Of a stretch of DNA of 64,000 nt, positions 50,904 through 59,824 are shown piece by piece. Every line of letters starts with the position of its first letter. Position 1 is the stretch's first letter. The notes beneath the pieces were generated by a model. It searched no databases and was not told where the DNA came from. It was given only the letters and a program-made list of their open reading frames with translations. Origin of the DNA: Paludibacteraceae bacterium (GTDB lineage Bacteria; Bacteroidota; Bacteroidia; Bacteroidales; Paludibacteraceae). Location: contig JAFSTB010000020.1 in the NCBI GenBank assembly GCA_017450685.1, positions 1-64,000 on the forward strand, written 5' to 3'. Made by a program: the position numbers and the translations under genes.

Positions 50904-53392
50904 CTGAGTTTTGCGCCGAATTGTTGTTCGAAGGTATGTTGCAGTCGTGCCATTATGTTCTCTATCTGCTTATCTTTGAGGGTGTCATTGGGGTCTTGAA
51001 GCACGAAGGACAGAGCATACGATTTTTTACCTTCTTCGAGGTTCTTGCCTTCATAGACATCGAACAGCGTTACTTGTTTGAGCAGTTTGCGTTCGGTGTT
51101 GAGTGCTGCTTGTTGCAGGTCGGCAAACTGTGTGTTCTTATCCACGAGCAGTGCGAAGTCGCGTCTCACTTCGGGGAAGCGTGGCAGGTCGGTAATGACG
51201 GGATGGTATTGTTTGTTCAGTTGCAAGAGCTGTTGCCAATAGAGGTCGGCATAATAGACCGGGTTGTCGATGTCGAACTGTTTGAGCAGTGCCGGAGCCA
51301 CAGCCACCATATATCCTATGCTTTTGCCGTCTTTGGTTTTGATAAGCAGTCCGTCGCTGAAGCATTGGCATATACCGCAAGATGTGTCTTTGTCGGGGTC
51401 GATGGTAGGTTCGAGAACCAGTTTATCAACGGCTATGCCAAGGCGTGTAAGGATATTATTAACGTAGGCGTGCAGTTGATAGAAGGATGTCTTTTCATCT
51501 TTTCTCACCCACGAGGTGATGGTCTTGTTGCCTGTCAGCCAAAGTGCGAGGTGTGTCTCTTCGGTGTAAGCATCGATTGGTTCGTTGTTTTCTTTGAGGC
51601 GTGACTTGTCGTAGTGGTAGCAGTTGCCGAACTCATAGAAGCGCAGGTTGGTCTGTTGTCTGTTTACATTGCGTTGTATGGATTCCAGTCCGCCGAAGAG
51701 CAGTGTCTGTCGCATCACGCTCAGGTCTTGTGATAGCGGGTTTTTCACTCTTACGCAGGTGTCGCGCCATAGACCGTTGTCGTAGTATGAGGCTTTGCTC
51801 AGCGAGTTGTTCATTATCTCGAAGAAGCCTTGTGCCGTCAGTTGTTCGGAGAGGCGTGTTTGCAGTGCTTGCGGGTTAGGTTTGATGTCGTAACTGAGAC
51901 TGGTGTTCACTTTCTCAGGGAACTCTATGTTGTTATATCCGTATATGCGCAGGATATCTTCCACTATGTCACATTCGCGTTGTACGTCAACACGATAGCG
52001 CGGCACGCGGCAGTCATAGATTGTTTCGCCGTTGGCAATTGACTTGGTGAAAGTTATTTCGAGTGCGTTGAGTATAGTGTCTATCTTGTTTTCTCCGATC
52101 TCTTTGCCTATCAGTTGATTGACGCGGTTGAGGTTCATCTGTACGGCGAAAGGTGGGAAGTCGGTGATGCCGTTGTCGCTAACGGGCATACTTATCTGTC
52201 CGCCAGCCACTTCTTTGATGAGCATTGCAGCGCGTTTGAGTACGTATAGTGTGTTATTAGGGTCGCCACCTCTTTCGTAGCGGAAGGAAGCATCTGTTTG
52301 CAGTTGGTGTCGGCGTGATGTCTTGCGAATGCTGACGGGGTCGAAGTAAGCACTCTCAAGGAAGACGTTGGTTGTCTGCTCTTTGACCCCTGACTGTTGT
52401 CCGCCGAACACACCTGCTATACACATAGGTTCGCGCTCGTTGCATATCATCAGGTCTTTGTCTGACAGTGTGCGTTCTACGCCGTCTAATGTAACAAATT
52501 TCTCTGCTTGTTGTGCGGTGCGTACTATCACGTGTCTGCCTTCTATCTTGTCGGCATCAAAAGCGTGAAGCGGTTGCCCTGTCTCCATAAGGATGAAGTT
52601 GGTTACATCCACCACGTTATTGATAGGTCTGAGTCCAATAGAGAGCAGTGCCGTCTTGAGCCAATCGGGTGATTCTTTCACGGTTACTCCGCTGATGCTC
52701 ACGCCTGTATATCTTGGGCATAGTTCGGGGTTGGCGATAGTGACGGAGATAGGCAGGTTGTTGTTATCCACTTGGAACCGGCTGACATCGGGTTTGGTGA
52801 GCGTTACTTTTTTGCCTTGAGCGGTATAGTAGGCATAGAGGTCGCGTGCCACGCCATAGTGAGATGCGCCGTCGGCACGGTTAGGTGTTATATCAACTTC
52901 GATAAGATAGTCATCTTCAATGTGATAGTAGTCGCGTGCTTTGGTGCCGACAGGTGTGTCTTGGGGCAGCACGATGATACCGTCGTGTGAGTTGCCTACA
53001 CCTATCTCATCCTCCGCGCATATCATTCCTAAACTCTCTTCGCCGCGTATCTTACCCTTTTTGATAACAAAACTGTCGTCGCCTTGATAGAGTCGTGTGC
53101 CTATGGTGGCGACCACCACTTTCTGTCCGGCAGCCACATTGGGTGCACCGCATACTATCTGCACGTCGCCTTCGCCGTAATCAACGGTGGTGATATGCAG
53201 GTGGTCGCTGTTAGGGTGGGGGATACAGGTCTTTACTTCACCGATGACCAGACCTTCCAAACCGCCTTTGATGGTCTCTGTTTTTTCTACTGTTCCCACT
53301 TCCAAACCGATGGAGGTGAGTGCTGTTGCCACTGATTGTGCATCATCCAGCGGGGTGATGTAGCGTTTGAGCCAATTGTAAGATATATTCAT
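50900..53392 (-). CDS. pheT: Phenylalanyl-tRNA synthetase beta subunit
   Basis: The 830-residue subunit of the tetrameric enzyme. It has the N-terminal tRNA-binding (EMAP-like) domain (EVKTCIPHPNSDHLHITTV), the B3/B4 editing domain (RYTGVSISGVTVKESPDWL, GLRPINNVVDVTNFILMETGQPLHAFD), the B5 part (DILRIYGYNNI) and the C-terminal FDX-ACB domain (FPEVRRDFALLVDKNTQF, ending QHTFEQQFGAKLR). pheS is not in the window. The promoter TACCTTTG (minus strand, 53432-53439) is 40 bases upstream. Confidence 0.96.
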   Translation of the reverse strand: MNISYNWLKRYITPLDDAQSVATALTSIGLEVGTVEKTETIKGGLEGLVIGEVKTCIPHPNSDHLHITTVDYGEGDVQIVCGAPNVAAGQKVVVATIGTRLYQGDDSFVIKKGKIRGEESLGMICAEDEIGVGNSHDGIIVLPQDTPVGTKARDYYHIEDDYLIEVDITPNRADGASHYGVARDLYAYYTAQGKKVTLTKPDVSRFQVDNNNLPISVTIANPELCPRYTGVSISGVTVKESPDWLKTALLSIGLRPINNVVDVTNFILMETGQPLHAFDADKIEGRHVIVRTAQQAEKFVTLDGVERTLSDKDLMICNEREPMCIAGVFGGQQSGVKEQTTNVFLESAYFDPVSIRKTSRRHQLQTDASFRYERGGDPNNTLYVLKRAAMLIKEVAGGQISMPVSDNGITDFPPFAVQMNLNRVNQLIGKEIGENKIDTILNALEITFTKSIANGETIYDCRVPRYRVDVQRECDIVEDILRIYGYNNIEFPEKVNTSLSYDIKPNPQALQTRLSEQLTAQGFFEIMNNSLSKASYYDNGLWRDTCVRVKNPLSQDLSVMRQTLLFGGLESIQRNVNRQQTNLRFYEFGNCYHYDKSRLKENNEPIDAYTEETHLALWLTGNKTITSWVRKDEKTSFYQLHAYVNNILTRLGIAVDKLVLEPTIDPDKDTSCGICQCFSDGLLIKTKDGKSIGYMVAVAPALLKQFDIDNPVYYADLYWQQLLQLNKQYHPVITDLPRFPEVRRDFALLVDKNTQFADLQQAALNTERKLLKQVTLFDVYEGKNLEEGKKSYALSFVLQDPNDTLKDKQIENIMARLQHTFEQQFGAKLR

Positions 53393-53431
53393 AGTCTTTT
53401 AAATGTTTTCTTTTTGTTGTCAATAAGCGCG

Positions 53432-53439
53432 CAAAGGTA
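53432..53439 (-). promoter_or_regulatory. Promoter element of pheT-prfC
   Basis: On the minus strand TACCTTTG with a TTTG about 20 bases upstream. The short leader shows no T-box-like or attenuator structure. Confidence 0.7.
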
Positions 53440-53494
53440 CGCTGTTTTTGCCGATTGTGCAAATATATGCTCAAAATGCCGCTTATATAGAAGA

Positions 53495-53515
53495 AGTGAG
53501 CCGTTGAGGCTCACT
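53495..53515. terminator. Hairpin at the end of the B12-type operon
   Basis: agtgagcc and ggctcact pair over a 5-base loop and overlap the stop codon of the minus-strand gene at 53511. Confidence 0.6.
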
Positions 53516-54578
53516 CTATTACTATCTTTTGTGTCTTGCTGTGTGTTTGTTTAATATAGACACCTGTTTGCGTGGGTTGTTGTGAACCTAAGTATGTACC
53601 CGTGAGTGAGTAGTAGGCTATAGAGCGTTGATTATCTTGCTGATTATCATATAGTGCTGTGGTGAAGTGCAGGTCTTCAGCGCCGTTTATCTCTGTGCTT
53701 GTTTCGCCTATCCAGCCGCATTGTTGGTGTACGCCGGTAGCCACTTTGACGAAGTGTATGCCTGGCAGGCTGGCGGGGTTGCCGTTCTCGTCTATTGCCC
53801 AGTCGATATCCAACTTGGCTTCTTCGGTGGTGTTAGGGTGGTTGTCAGCATAACCGTAGTCGTAGGCATATTGCACGTAATAAGTGCCTTGTCCGCTGAG
53901 GTCTTGATAGTTGTCGGGCAGTCGCGTACCTTCAAAATAGAGTAAGTCTTCTTTCAGCCACAGAGGGAAGTAGTCTTGTTGGTGGAAGGATAGTTGGAAG
54001 AGGTAGCCTATGCTGTCCAGGCTGTTGTGCCATTGTATGTATGTAGTGTCAGTGAGGTAGCGGTTATTGACTGAGGGTGTAGGTTTATGGTTAAGTGGCG
54101 TGCGGTAGTAGGTGAGAGCGTAGTGGTGGTTGGTGAGAGTGTTGTTATGTTCGGAGCCTGCCAGTTCGTACCATTGGTCGTCGGGTTTGCCGTTGCCGTT
54201 GAGGTCGTAACTGACCCATATACAGGCGGGTTCGGACGAGCCGCCTTTGGCAGTCACTTCGCTTGAGTTGGAGTAGAAAGCGTTGCCATAGACGATGAAG
54301 TCGGTTTGTCCGGGCAGGTTAGGTACGAGATGGTCAAAACCGAAGGTGATATAACCACCCCAACTGCCGAGGGAGATCAGTTCTTGTGCATTATCGGCGA
54401 TAGCCTCTTCGGCTTTTTGTCGCATCGTCTCTTCTGTGTCGCCTTCTTCATATTCGGGCAAGAGGTTGATGAACTGTCCCGGTGCGGGTCTAAACTCCCA
54501 CACACGAGAGATATACGGGCTTTGAGCATTGACTACAATGCTGATGCAGAGAACGATAAGGGTGAGTATGTGTTTCAT
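53511..54578 (-). CDS. Surface protein of the B12-uptake locus with type IX-like tail
   Basis: A 355-residue exported protein (signal peptide MKHILTLIVLCISIVVNAQS). The core matches proteins next to B12-uptake genes of Bacteroidota: VWEFRPAPGQFINLLPEYEEGDTEE, ISLGSWGGYITFGFDHLVPN, FIVYGNAFY and GSSEPACIWVSYDLNGNGKPDDQWYELAGSE. The tail SLTGTYLGSQQPTQTG...QKIVIE looks like a type IX sorting signal. A role in capture of cobalamin or a related ligand is inferred from the locus only. It starts 10 bases after the BtuG-like gene. Confidence 0.75.
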   Translation of the reverse strand: MKHILTLIVLCISIVVNAQSPYISRVWEFRPAPGQFINLLPEYEEGDTEETMRQKAEEAIADNAQELISLGSWGGYITFGFDHLVPNLPGQTDFIVYGNAFYSNSSEVTAKGGSSEPACIWVSYDLNGNGKPDDQWYELAGSEHNNTLTNHHYALTYYRTPLNHKPTPSVNNRYLTDTTYIQWHNSLDSIGYLFQLSFHQQDYFPLWLKEDLLYFEGTRLPDNYQDLSGQGTYYVQYAYDYGYADNHPNTTEEAKLDIDWAIDENGNPASLPGIHFVKVATGVHQQCGWIGETSTEINGAEDLHFTTALYDNQQDNQRSIAYYSLTGTYLGSQQPTQTGVYIKQTHSKTQKIVIE

Positions 54579-54588
54579 ATAGATATGA

Positions 54589-55770
54589 TTATTTGTATAA
54601 GAAGGCGAAGTGTGCGGGTATATCACCTGTTCTGACCGACCATTGGCATTTGCCGTCGGGTGAGAAGCAGTAGAGCGTGCCGGGTGTGACATAGTTTTTG
54701 GCATCGGTGACGAAGATCTCTTTGGTGACGGGGTGTACGGCTATGCCGTAAGGTATCTGTATCTGTTGTTCGGTGCCGTCGCTAATGAAGAGGTGTGTTT
54801 TTATCTCGTGTGTTTTGACATCTACGATGCCGTAGGTGATAGTGTTTTTCATCTCTATGTACGACCATTCGGTGGAGTAGAGGTAGAGTGAGTCGCCGTC
54901 GAGACAGAAGTTGCTGACAGCCATATCGATAGTGTCGGTCACCATGTCGGTTTGTGTATCGAGGCAGTATAGTTGTGAGGGTGAGTTAAGATAGTCGCCT
55001 CTTGATGTTATCCACAGTTGGTTATATTGGTCGGCTCTTAGGTGGTGTAGGTTGATAGCCACTTCCACTCGTTTGATTTCGGTGAATGTTTCAAGGTCGA
55101 TGACGCTGACGGTGTTTTCGTAGTTAGGTGTCATATATCCGCCTGAGTTGGCTACATACAGTTTGTTGCCTACTATTTCCAATTCGTCGGGTTGGAATCC
55201 CACTATACATTGTTTGGTTATTTGCAAGGTGGCTGTATCGAACTGTGCCACATATCCTTTTTGTTCGTAGTTAGGGTTTATTTCCACCGGACCGGCGTAG
55301 GATGTTATATATCCGTATTGTCCTTTGAATCTGAGGTATCGGCAGTTGGGTATGTCTATTTGTCCTATTCGTTTGGCGGTGGCAGCGTCCATCACTTCCA
55401 CTTTGTTGGAGCAGTTGATGACGGCATATAGACGTGAGCCGTATATCTTGATGTCGTTGCCTACGTCGCCTAACTCTTTGGGTACATTGGGGTTAGCCTG
55501 TGCAAAGATATTGCGTGCGTAGGTGGCTGTTGAGAAGTCGTAGTAGTCGAGAGTGGCTTTGTTGCTACCCATGTTTCCTTCGTTGAGCAGGTAGAAACCG
55601 GCGATGGAAGTAAGTTGTTGTGTGCCGTGTTGCTCTTCTTCGGCGCGAAGAGTAACTTCATCTTTCCTGCAAGCCGTGAAAAGAGTAAAGAGGATAGCGA
55701 CAAGGAGTATGTGACTGAGAGGTTTGTTACTCTCAAAAGGTGAATGATGATTGGTAGGACGGTAGATCAT
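54589..55770 (-). CDS. BtuG-like beta-propeller lipoprotein
   Basis: A 393-residue lipoprotein: signal to LFTAC (Cys34), then a seven-bladed YncE-like propeller beginning GFYLLNEGNMGSNKATLDYY, with VNKVEVMDA-type repeats, NTVSVIDLETFTEIKRV and IPYGIAVHPVTKEIFVTDAK. In Bacteroides BtuG binds vitamin B12 with very high affinity on the surface and passes it to BtuB; the match is to this type, with the ligand not proven here. Overlaps the receptor gene by four bases. Confidence 0.8.
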   Translation of the reverse strand: MIYRPTNHHSPFESNKPLSHILLVAILFTLFTACRKDEVTLRAEEEQHGTQQLTSIAGFYLLNEGNMGSNKATLDYYDFSTATYARNIFAQANPNVPKELGDVGNDIKIYGSRLYAVINCSNKVEVMDAATAKRIGQIDIPNCRYLRFKGQYGYITSYAGPVEINPNYEQKGYVAQFDTATLQITKQCIVGFQPDELEIVGNKLYVANSGGYMTPNYENTVSVIDLETFTEIKRVEVAINLHHLRADQYNQLWITSRGDYLNSPSQLYCLDTQTDMVTDTIDMAVSNFCLDGDSLYLYSTEWSYIEMKNTITYGIVDVKTHEIKTHLFISDGTEQQIQIPYGIAVHPVTKEIFVTDAKNYVTPGTLYCFSPDGKCQWSVRTGDIPAHFAFLYK

Positions 55771-57929
55771 AGTATCACTTTGACGATGCCTTTTCCGTTG
55801 ATACCGGGCATAGGGTAGTTGAGGATGACATCATATTGTTGGTTAAGCATATTGTTTATTTCGATAGCGAAGTGCAGTCGGGGTGTGATGTTATGCTTAT
55901 TGCTACTTTTCAGCGGCATCTGATAACTGATACTCACATCGTGTGTGTACCACGGCTGTTCGTGATTGGCGGGGATATTGGCGGAGTTATGGTATCTCTC
56001 GCCCACATAGACGAAGGCGTAGTTCAGCGAGAGTGTCGGTTTGGGTTCGTCGGTCGTCTTTTTTCGCTTTATATGCCATTGCAGGTTGGTTGTTGCGCTA
56101 CCCGAATGCCATGGTATATAGGCTATTTGTCCGCCATAGGTTATCTCTTTGGGTGCCGAAAAATCCTGTGCTTTTTGGTAGGTGTATGCGGCAGCGACGG
56201 TTAGCAGCCACTGGTTGGAAGCGGCACTCTCATTGCCGAAGAGACAAAGAGTGGTGGCAGCATTGACATCCACGCCGCGTATCTCTACTCTGCCTATGTT
56301 CATTATCTGCCAACGATACTGACCGTTGCCTTTGGGGATTGCCACTATCTTGTTGGTCACCTCATTGAAGTAGCCATCCGCTTTGGCACTCACTTTTCTG
56401 ACAACGCCCCTCGACCACTGTTTGTCGTATTGCACACCGCCGTCATATTGTGTCGTATATTCAGGCAGGAGGGATATATTACCCATGTCGGTGTAATAGA
56501 GGTCGTTGAAGGTGGGCATACGGAAGATGCGTTTGTAGAAAGCGCGAAGATACAACTCCTCTTTCAGGTACGGTTGATAGGAGATGGAGACGGATGGCGT
56601 GAATTGTGGTTTCTGCCGATAGGATGTAGGGGTGAGCAGGGTAGGACGGTGCAACTTATCGTGGATGAAAGTGGCTAAAAGGGATGCTTGCGCCTTGAGA
56701 TATTTCCAGTCCAACTGTGTTGCCACTGCCGCTAAGACGGTATGTCGGGTAGGATAAACAAAATTGACGAGGTTACTGCTAAGGTAGTTCCATTGGTAGT
56801 CGGCTGATAGGGCTATATCCCAATTAACGCCTTTACTATCAATGCTTGTCATACTCTTGTCTCCGAAGATGCTCCAACGGTTTGCCACTGACAGATAGAC
56901 CTCTTGTTGGGTAAAATGGTTGTCTATATACATCAGTGTGGTGTCGGGGTTGAGGTAACGCATATAGTCGTTGGAATACTTGGCATTAGCCTGAAAATCA
57001 TAGCCTTGTACTAATGTCTTTGTGAAGTTGGCTTGTACGAAGGCGTTTCTGTCCCATTGTCGTTGTGAGTTGGTCCATACATTATTCACTATTGCTCCCG
57101 GAATGCCTTTTTCGCTGTCGTAGAAATAGCCTTTGATGTGCCATTTGCCGTCGTTGAGATATCCGAACAGACCAACCTCAGCGCGCCAAGTCTTAACATC
57201 GCCGTTATGACGTACGGCGGTAGTGTCCCAAGCCACCGTTTTGTCGGGCATAACCTTCCGATAGCGGAAATGGTATCTGCCGTGAGCGTACGTATATTCG
57301 GCGTTGGCACTCAGATGGATATTGTCCGTCAGGCGTTGCTCGTACAGAATAGAGGGATTGGCAAGTCCGAAAGTGCCGGCTTTCATTGTCACGTGCAGGT
57401 TGAAGTGTTTGCCTTGTTCGAACTTCGGGCGGCGTGTTTTGATGTAAAGTGTGCCTGCCGAACCGTAGTCCTTGGCGGCTTGAAAGATCTCCGATTTCTG
57501 ACCGTTATACAAAGCCAACTCTTCGATGTTATCCATAGAGAACTTACCCAGATCGACCGTTCCGTTTTGGGCATTGCCTATCTCTATTCCGTCGTAGAAG
57601 ACCCCTAAATGGTTGGTTCCCATAGAACGTATATCCACTGTTTTTAAGCCGCCTACGCCGCCATAGTCTTTTATCTGAACGCCTGAGAAATAGCGAACGG
57701 CATCTGCCACACTCTGCGTGGACAGCGTCTCCAAACGTTTGCCGTCTAATTTCTGAACGGGGATAACAGGTTCGTCTTTGCGTTTGGCACTGACTACAAC
57801 CTCTGTTATGGTGAACTGCTTGTCGATGCTATCCGACACGGAAGAGGTTGCAGACGACTGTAACCGTTCTTGTGCTATTAAAGGCAGAGAGAGTAAGTGG
57901 AATATAAGCAAACAGCAGTAACGACTCAT
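55767..57929 (-). CDS. btuB: BtuB-like TonB-dependent outer-membrane receptor
   Basis: A 720-residue receptor: signal peptide (MSRYCCLLIFHLLSLPLIAQ), a TonB box-like ITEVVVSAKRK, a plug domain (LSTQSVADAVRYFSGVQIKDYGGVGG, then VDIRSMG) and a 22-strand barrel ending in a hydrophobic strand (GIVKVIL). No carboxypeptidase-like N-terminal domain, so it is not a SusC protein. Together with the BtuG-like lipoprotein it fits B12 uptake. No cobalamin riboswitch is visible upstream; an HTH gene precedes it by 11 bases. Confidence 0.82.
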   Translation of the reverse strand: MSRYCCLLIFHLLSLPLIAQERLQSSATSSVSDSIDKQFTITEVVVSAKRKDEPVIPVQKLDGKRLETLSTQSVADAVRYFSGVQIKDYGGVGGLKTVDIRSMGTNHLGVFYDGIEIGNAQNGTVDLGKFSMDNIEELALYNGQKSEIFQAAKDYGSAGTLYIKTRRPKFEQGKHFNLHVTMKAGTFGLANPSILYEQRLTDNIHLSANAEYTYAHGRYHFRYRKVMPDKTVAWDTTAVRHNGDVKTWRAEVGLFGYLNDGKWHIKGYFYDSEKGIPGAIVNNVWTNSQRQWDRNAFVQANFTKTLVQGYDFQANAKYSNDYMRYLNPDTTLMYIDNHFTQQEVYLSVANRWSIFGDKSMTSIDSKGVNWDIALSADYQWNYLSSNLVNFVYPTRHTVLAAVATQLDWKYLKAQASLLATFIHDKLHRPTLLTPTSYRQKPQFTPSVSISYQPYLKEELYLRAFYKRIFRMPTFNDLYYTDMGNISLLPEYTTQYDGGVQYDKQWSRGVVRKVSAKADGYFNEVTNKIVAIPKGNGQYRWQIMNIGRVEIRGVDVNAATTLCLFGNESAASNQWLLTVAAAYTYQKAQDFSAPKEITYGGQIAYIPWHSGSATTNLQWHIKRKKTTDEPKPTLSLNYAFVYVGERYHNSANIPANHEQPWYTHDVSISYQMPLKSSNKHNITPRLHFAIEINNMLNQQYDVILNYPMPGINGKGIVKVIL

Positions 57930-57940
57930 TGTTCTTTCTC

Positions 57941-58204
57941 CTACTCATTGGCGTAGAACTCGCCCTTCCCAAAGAATATCCAATAGATAGAAACACCGAA
58001 CTTGGTACAAAGATTATATATATTATCCACTGTGCAGGAGAGGTCGCCCCGCTCCAGCATAGAGAAGTTTTGAGGCAATAAACCGGTGGCTTCACAAAAA
58101 TCTTTTTTCATCCTCACTTTCTCGTCGGCATACAACAGACGGTAGGCTTTAAGAAAGCGTTTATCAATCTCTAATCGTTGTTGACTTCTCATAAGGTCTT
58201 TCAT
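57941..58204 (-). CDS. Small helix-turn-helix regulator
   Basis: An 87-residue protein starting MKDLMRSQQRLEIDKRFLKA with a Cro/cI-like HTH (MKKDFCEATGLLPQNFSMLERG) and the ending VSIYWIFFGKGEFYANE common to phage-repressor-like XRE proteins. The start at 58204 follows from the promoter at 58224-58231 (minus strand). It lies at the head of the receptor operon and may regulate it; no other regulator is seen there. Confidence 0.75.
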   Translation of the reverse strand: MKDLMRSQQRLEIDKRFLKAYRLLYADEKVRMKKDFCEATGLLPQNFSMLERGDLSCTVDNIYNLCTKFGVSIYWIFFGKGEFYANE

Positions 58205-58223
58205 TTGTACTCTAAAAACGCTG

Positions 58224-58231
58224 CAAAGGTA
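58224..58231 (-). promoter_or_regulatory. Promoter element of the HTH-BtuB-BtuG operon
   Basis: On the minus strand TACCTTTG; the leader to the start at 58204 is short. No riboswitch-like conserved box occurs in the upstream 150 bases. Confidence 0.7.
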
Positions 58232-58325
58232 CAACAAAATGGCGAAATGGTAACTAATATTACAATAAAAATTATAAAATTTCGACAATTATTATAAACT
58301 CTTTCCATAAAAATCAGTCGAAGAA

Positions 58326-58357
58326 TTTGTAAGGGATTATTTTAGTGATTACCTTTG
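58326..58357 (+). promoter_or_regulatory. Promoter of murA
   Basis: TTTG at 58326-58329, a 20-base spacer and TACCTTTG at 58350-58357. It gives an unusually long leader of about 145 bases before the ATG at 58508. Confidence 0.8.
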
Positions 58358-58418
58358 CAGTGTTTTTTCGCAAGCATAGGGTAAATCAGCAGATAAAGAA
58401 ATAAGGATGAGGTTAAGT

Positions 58419-58502
58419 TTAAGGTATGGTTAAGGTATGGTAAACCTAAGGTAAAACAAATATAATACGAATATAATACGAATATAATACCAAATATAAT
58501 AG
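58419..58502. repeat. 11-bp tandem repeats in the murA leader
   Basis: ttaaggtatgg occurs at 58419 and 58430, and aatataatacg at 58459, 58470 and 58481 (last base changed) with a fourth related unit at 58492. The period of 11 is close to one helical turn. All lie inside the predicted 5' leader. Confidence 0.85.
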
Positions 58503-58507
58503 CTACA

Positions 58508-59818
58508 ATGGCAAGTTTTATTGTTGAAGGAGGGTATCGTCTGAAAGGCTCTATTGAGCCTCAAGGTGCCAAAAACGAAGCATTGCAGGTGCTTAGTGCA
58601 GTGTTGCTTACGCAGGAAAAAATAGTTATTCACAACCTGCCGGATATATTGGATGTGAATAATCTTATTGACTTGTTGCGTTCAATAGGAGTGGAAGTGG
58701 AGAAGTTGCAGAAAGGCACATTCTCTTTTCAGGCGCGGCAGTTAGACACCGACTATATACAGAGTGCTGCTTTCCTGCACAAGTGTAATCGTCTGCGCGG
58801 TTCGGTGATGCTCGTTGGTCCGTTAGTGGCGCGATTGGGTTGGACCGTCTATTCCAAACCGGGTGGTGATAAGATAGGCAGACGCAGACTGGATACACAC
58901 TTTATGGGACTGCAAAAATTGGGAGTGCAGTTCGATTATGACACTGCTTTGTCCGCATATCGTTTTCATACCGACTTACTCAAAGGCACTTATATGCTTT
59001 TGGATGAGGCTTCTGTCACCGGCACTGCCAATATCATTATGGCTGCGGTGTTGGCTCAAAGCAGAACCACTATCTACAATGCCGCCTGTGAACCATACGT
59101 GCAACAACTATGCCGCCTGTTGGTGAAGATGGGTGCTCGAATAGAAGGCATTGGAAGTAACCTGCTTAACATTGACGGTGTTACCTCTTTGCACGGTGCT
59201 GAACATAGGTTGTTGCCTGATATGATTGAGGTGGGGTCGTTCATCGGTATGGCAGCACTGACAAGCAGTGAGATAACTATCCGTAATACCTCCGTTGCCG
59301 ACCTTGGTATCATACCCGATGCTTTTCGTCGATTAGGCGTACAGGTCATTCAGCAAGGTGATAACCTCTATATACCAGCACAGGAACATTATCAGATCGA
59401 GTCGTTCTTGGATGGCAGTATTCTCACTCTTGCCGATGCACCGTGGCCCGGACTGACACCTGACCTGCTGTCTGTCATGCTCGTGGTGGCTACTGAAGCA
59501 CGAGGATCGGTACTCATTCACCAAAAGATGTTCGAGAGCCGACTTTTCTTCGTGGATAAACTGATAGATATGGGTGCGCAAATCATCCTTTGTGACCCTC
59601 ACCGTGCCGTTGTTATCGGTCATGACCGTGCCGTCCGACTGCGCCCTAACAACATGACCTCACCTGATATCCGCGCCGGTATAGCGATGCTCTTAGCCGC
59701 TATGTCTGCCGACGGAACAAGCCGTATAGACCATATCGACCAAATAGACCGTGGGTATGAGAATATAGAGAGTCGGTTAAACGCTCTGGGTGCACATATA
59801 ACGCGTTGTAACGACTAA
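58508..59818 (+). CDS. murA: UDP-N-acetylglucosamine 1-carboxyvinyltransferase
   Basis: First committed step of peptidoglycan synthesis: adds enolpyruvate to UDP-GlcNAc. The 436-residue protein has the EPSP-synthase-like fold, with GSIEPQGAKNEALQVLSAVLLT (the Lys and Asn of the substrate site), VMLVGPLVARLG, SVTGTANIIMAAVLA and the ending NIESRLNALGA. At the position of the Cys that fosfomycin attacks (PGGCxIG) it has Asp121 (PGGDKIGRR), as known in naturally resistant bacteria. The U32 peptidase gene follows after 6 bases. Confidence 0.94.
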   Translation: MASFIVEGGYRLKGSIEPQGAKNEALQVLSAVLLTQEKIVIHNLPDILDVNNLIDLLRSIGVEVEKLQKGTFSFQARQLDTDYIQSAAFLHKCNRLRGSVMLVGPLVARLGWTVYSKPGGDKIGRRRLDTHFMGLQKLGVQFDYDTALSAYRFHTDLLKGTYMLLDEASVTGTANIIMAAVLAQSRTTIYNAACEPYVQQLCRLLVKMGARIEGIGSNLLNIDGVTSLHGAEHRLLPDMIEVGSFIGMAALTSSEITIRNTSVADLGIIPDAFRRLGVQVIQQGDNLYIPAQEHYQIESFLDGSILTLADAPWPGLTPDLLSVMLVVATEARGSVLIHQKMFESRLFFVDKLIDMGAQIILCDPHRAVVIGHDRAVRLRPNNMTSPDIRAGIAMLLAAMSADGTSRIDHIDQIDRGYENIESRLNALGAHITRCND

Positions 59819-59824
59819 GTCAGT

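Noticed and set aside
57930..58507. Cobalamin riboswitch
   Set aside because: Looked for because of the BtuB/BtuG genes; no conserved B12-box-like sequence found by eye, though a model search was not possible.
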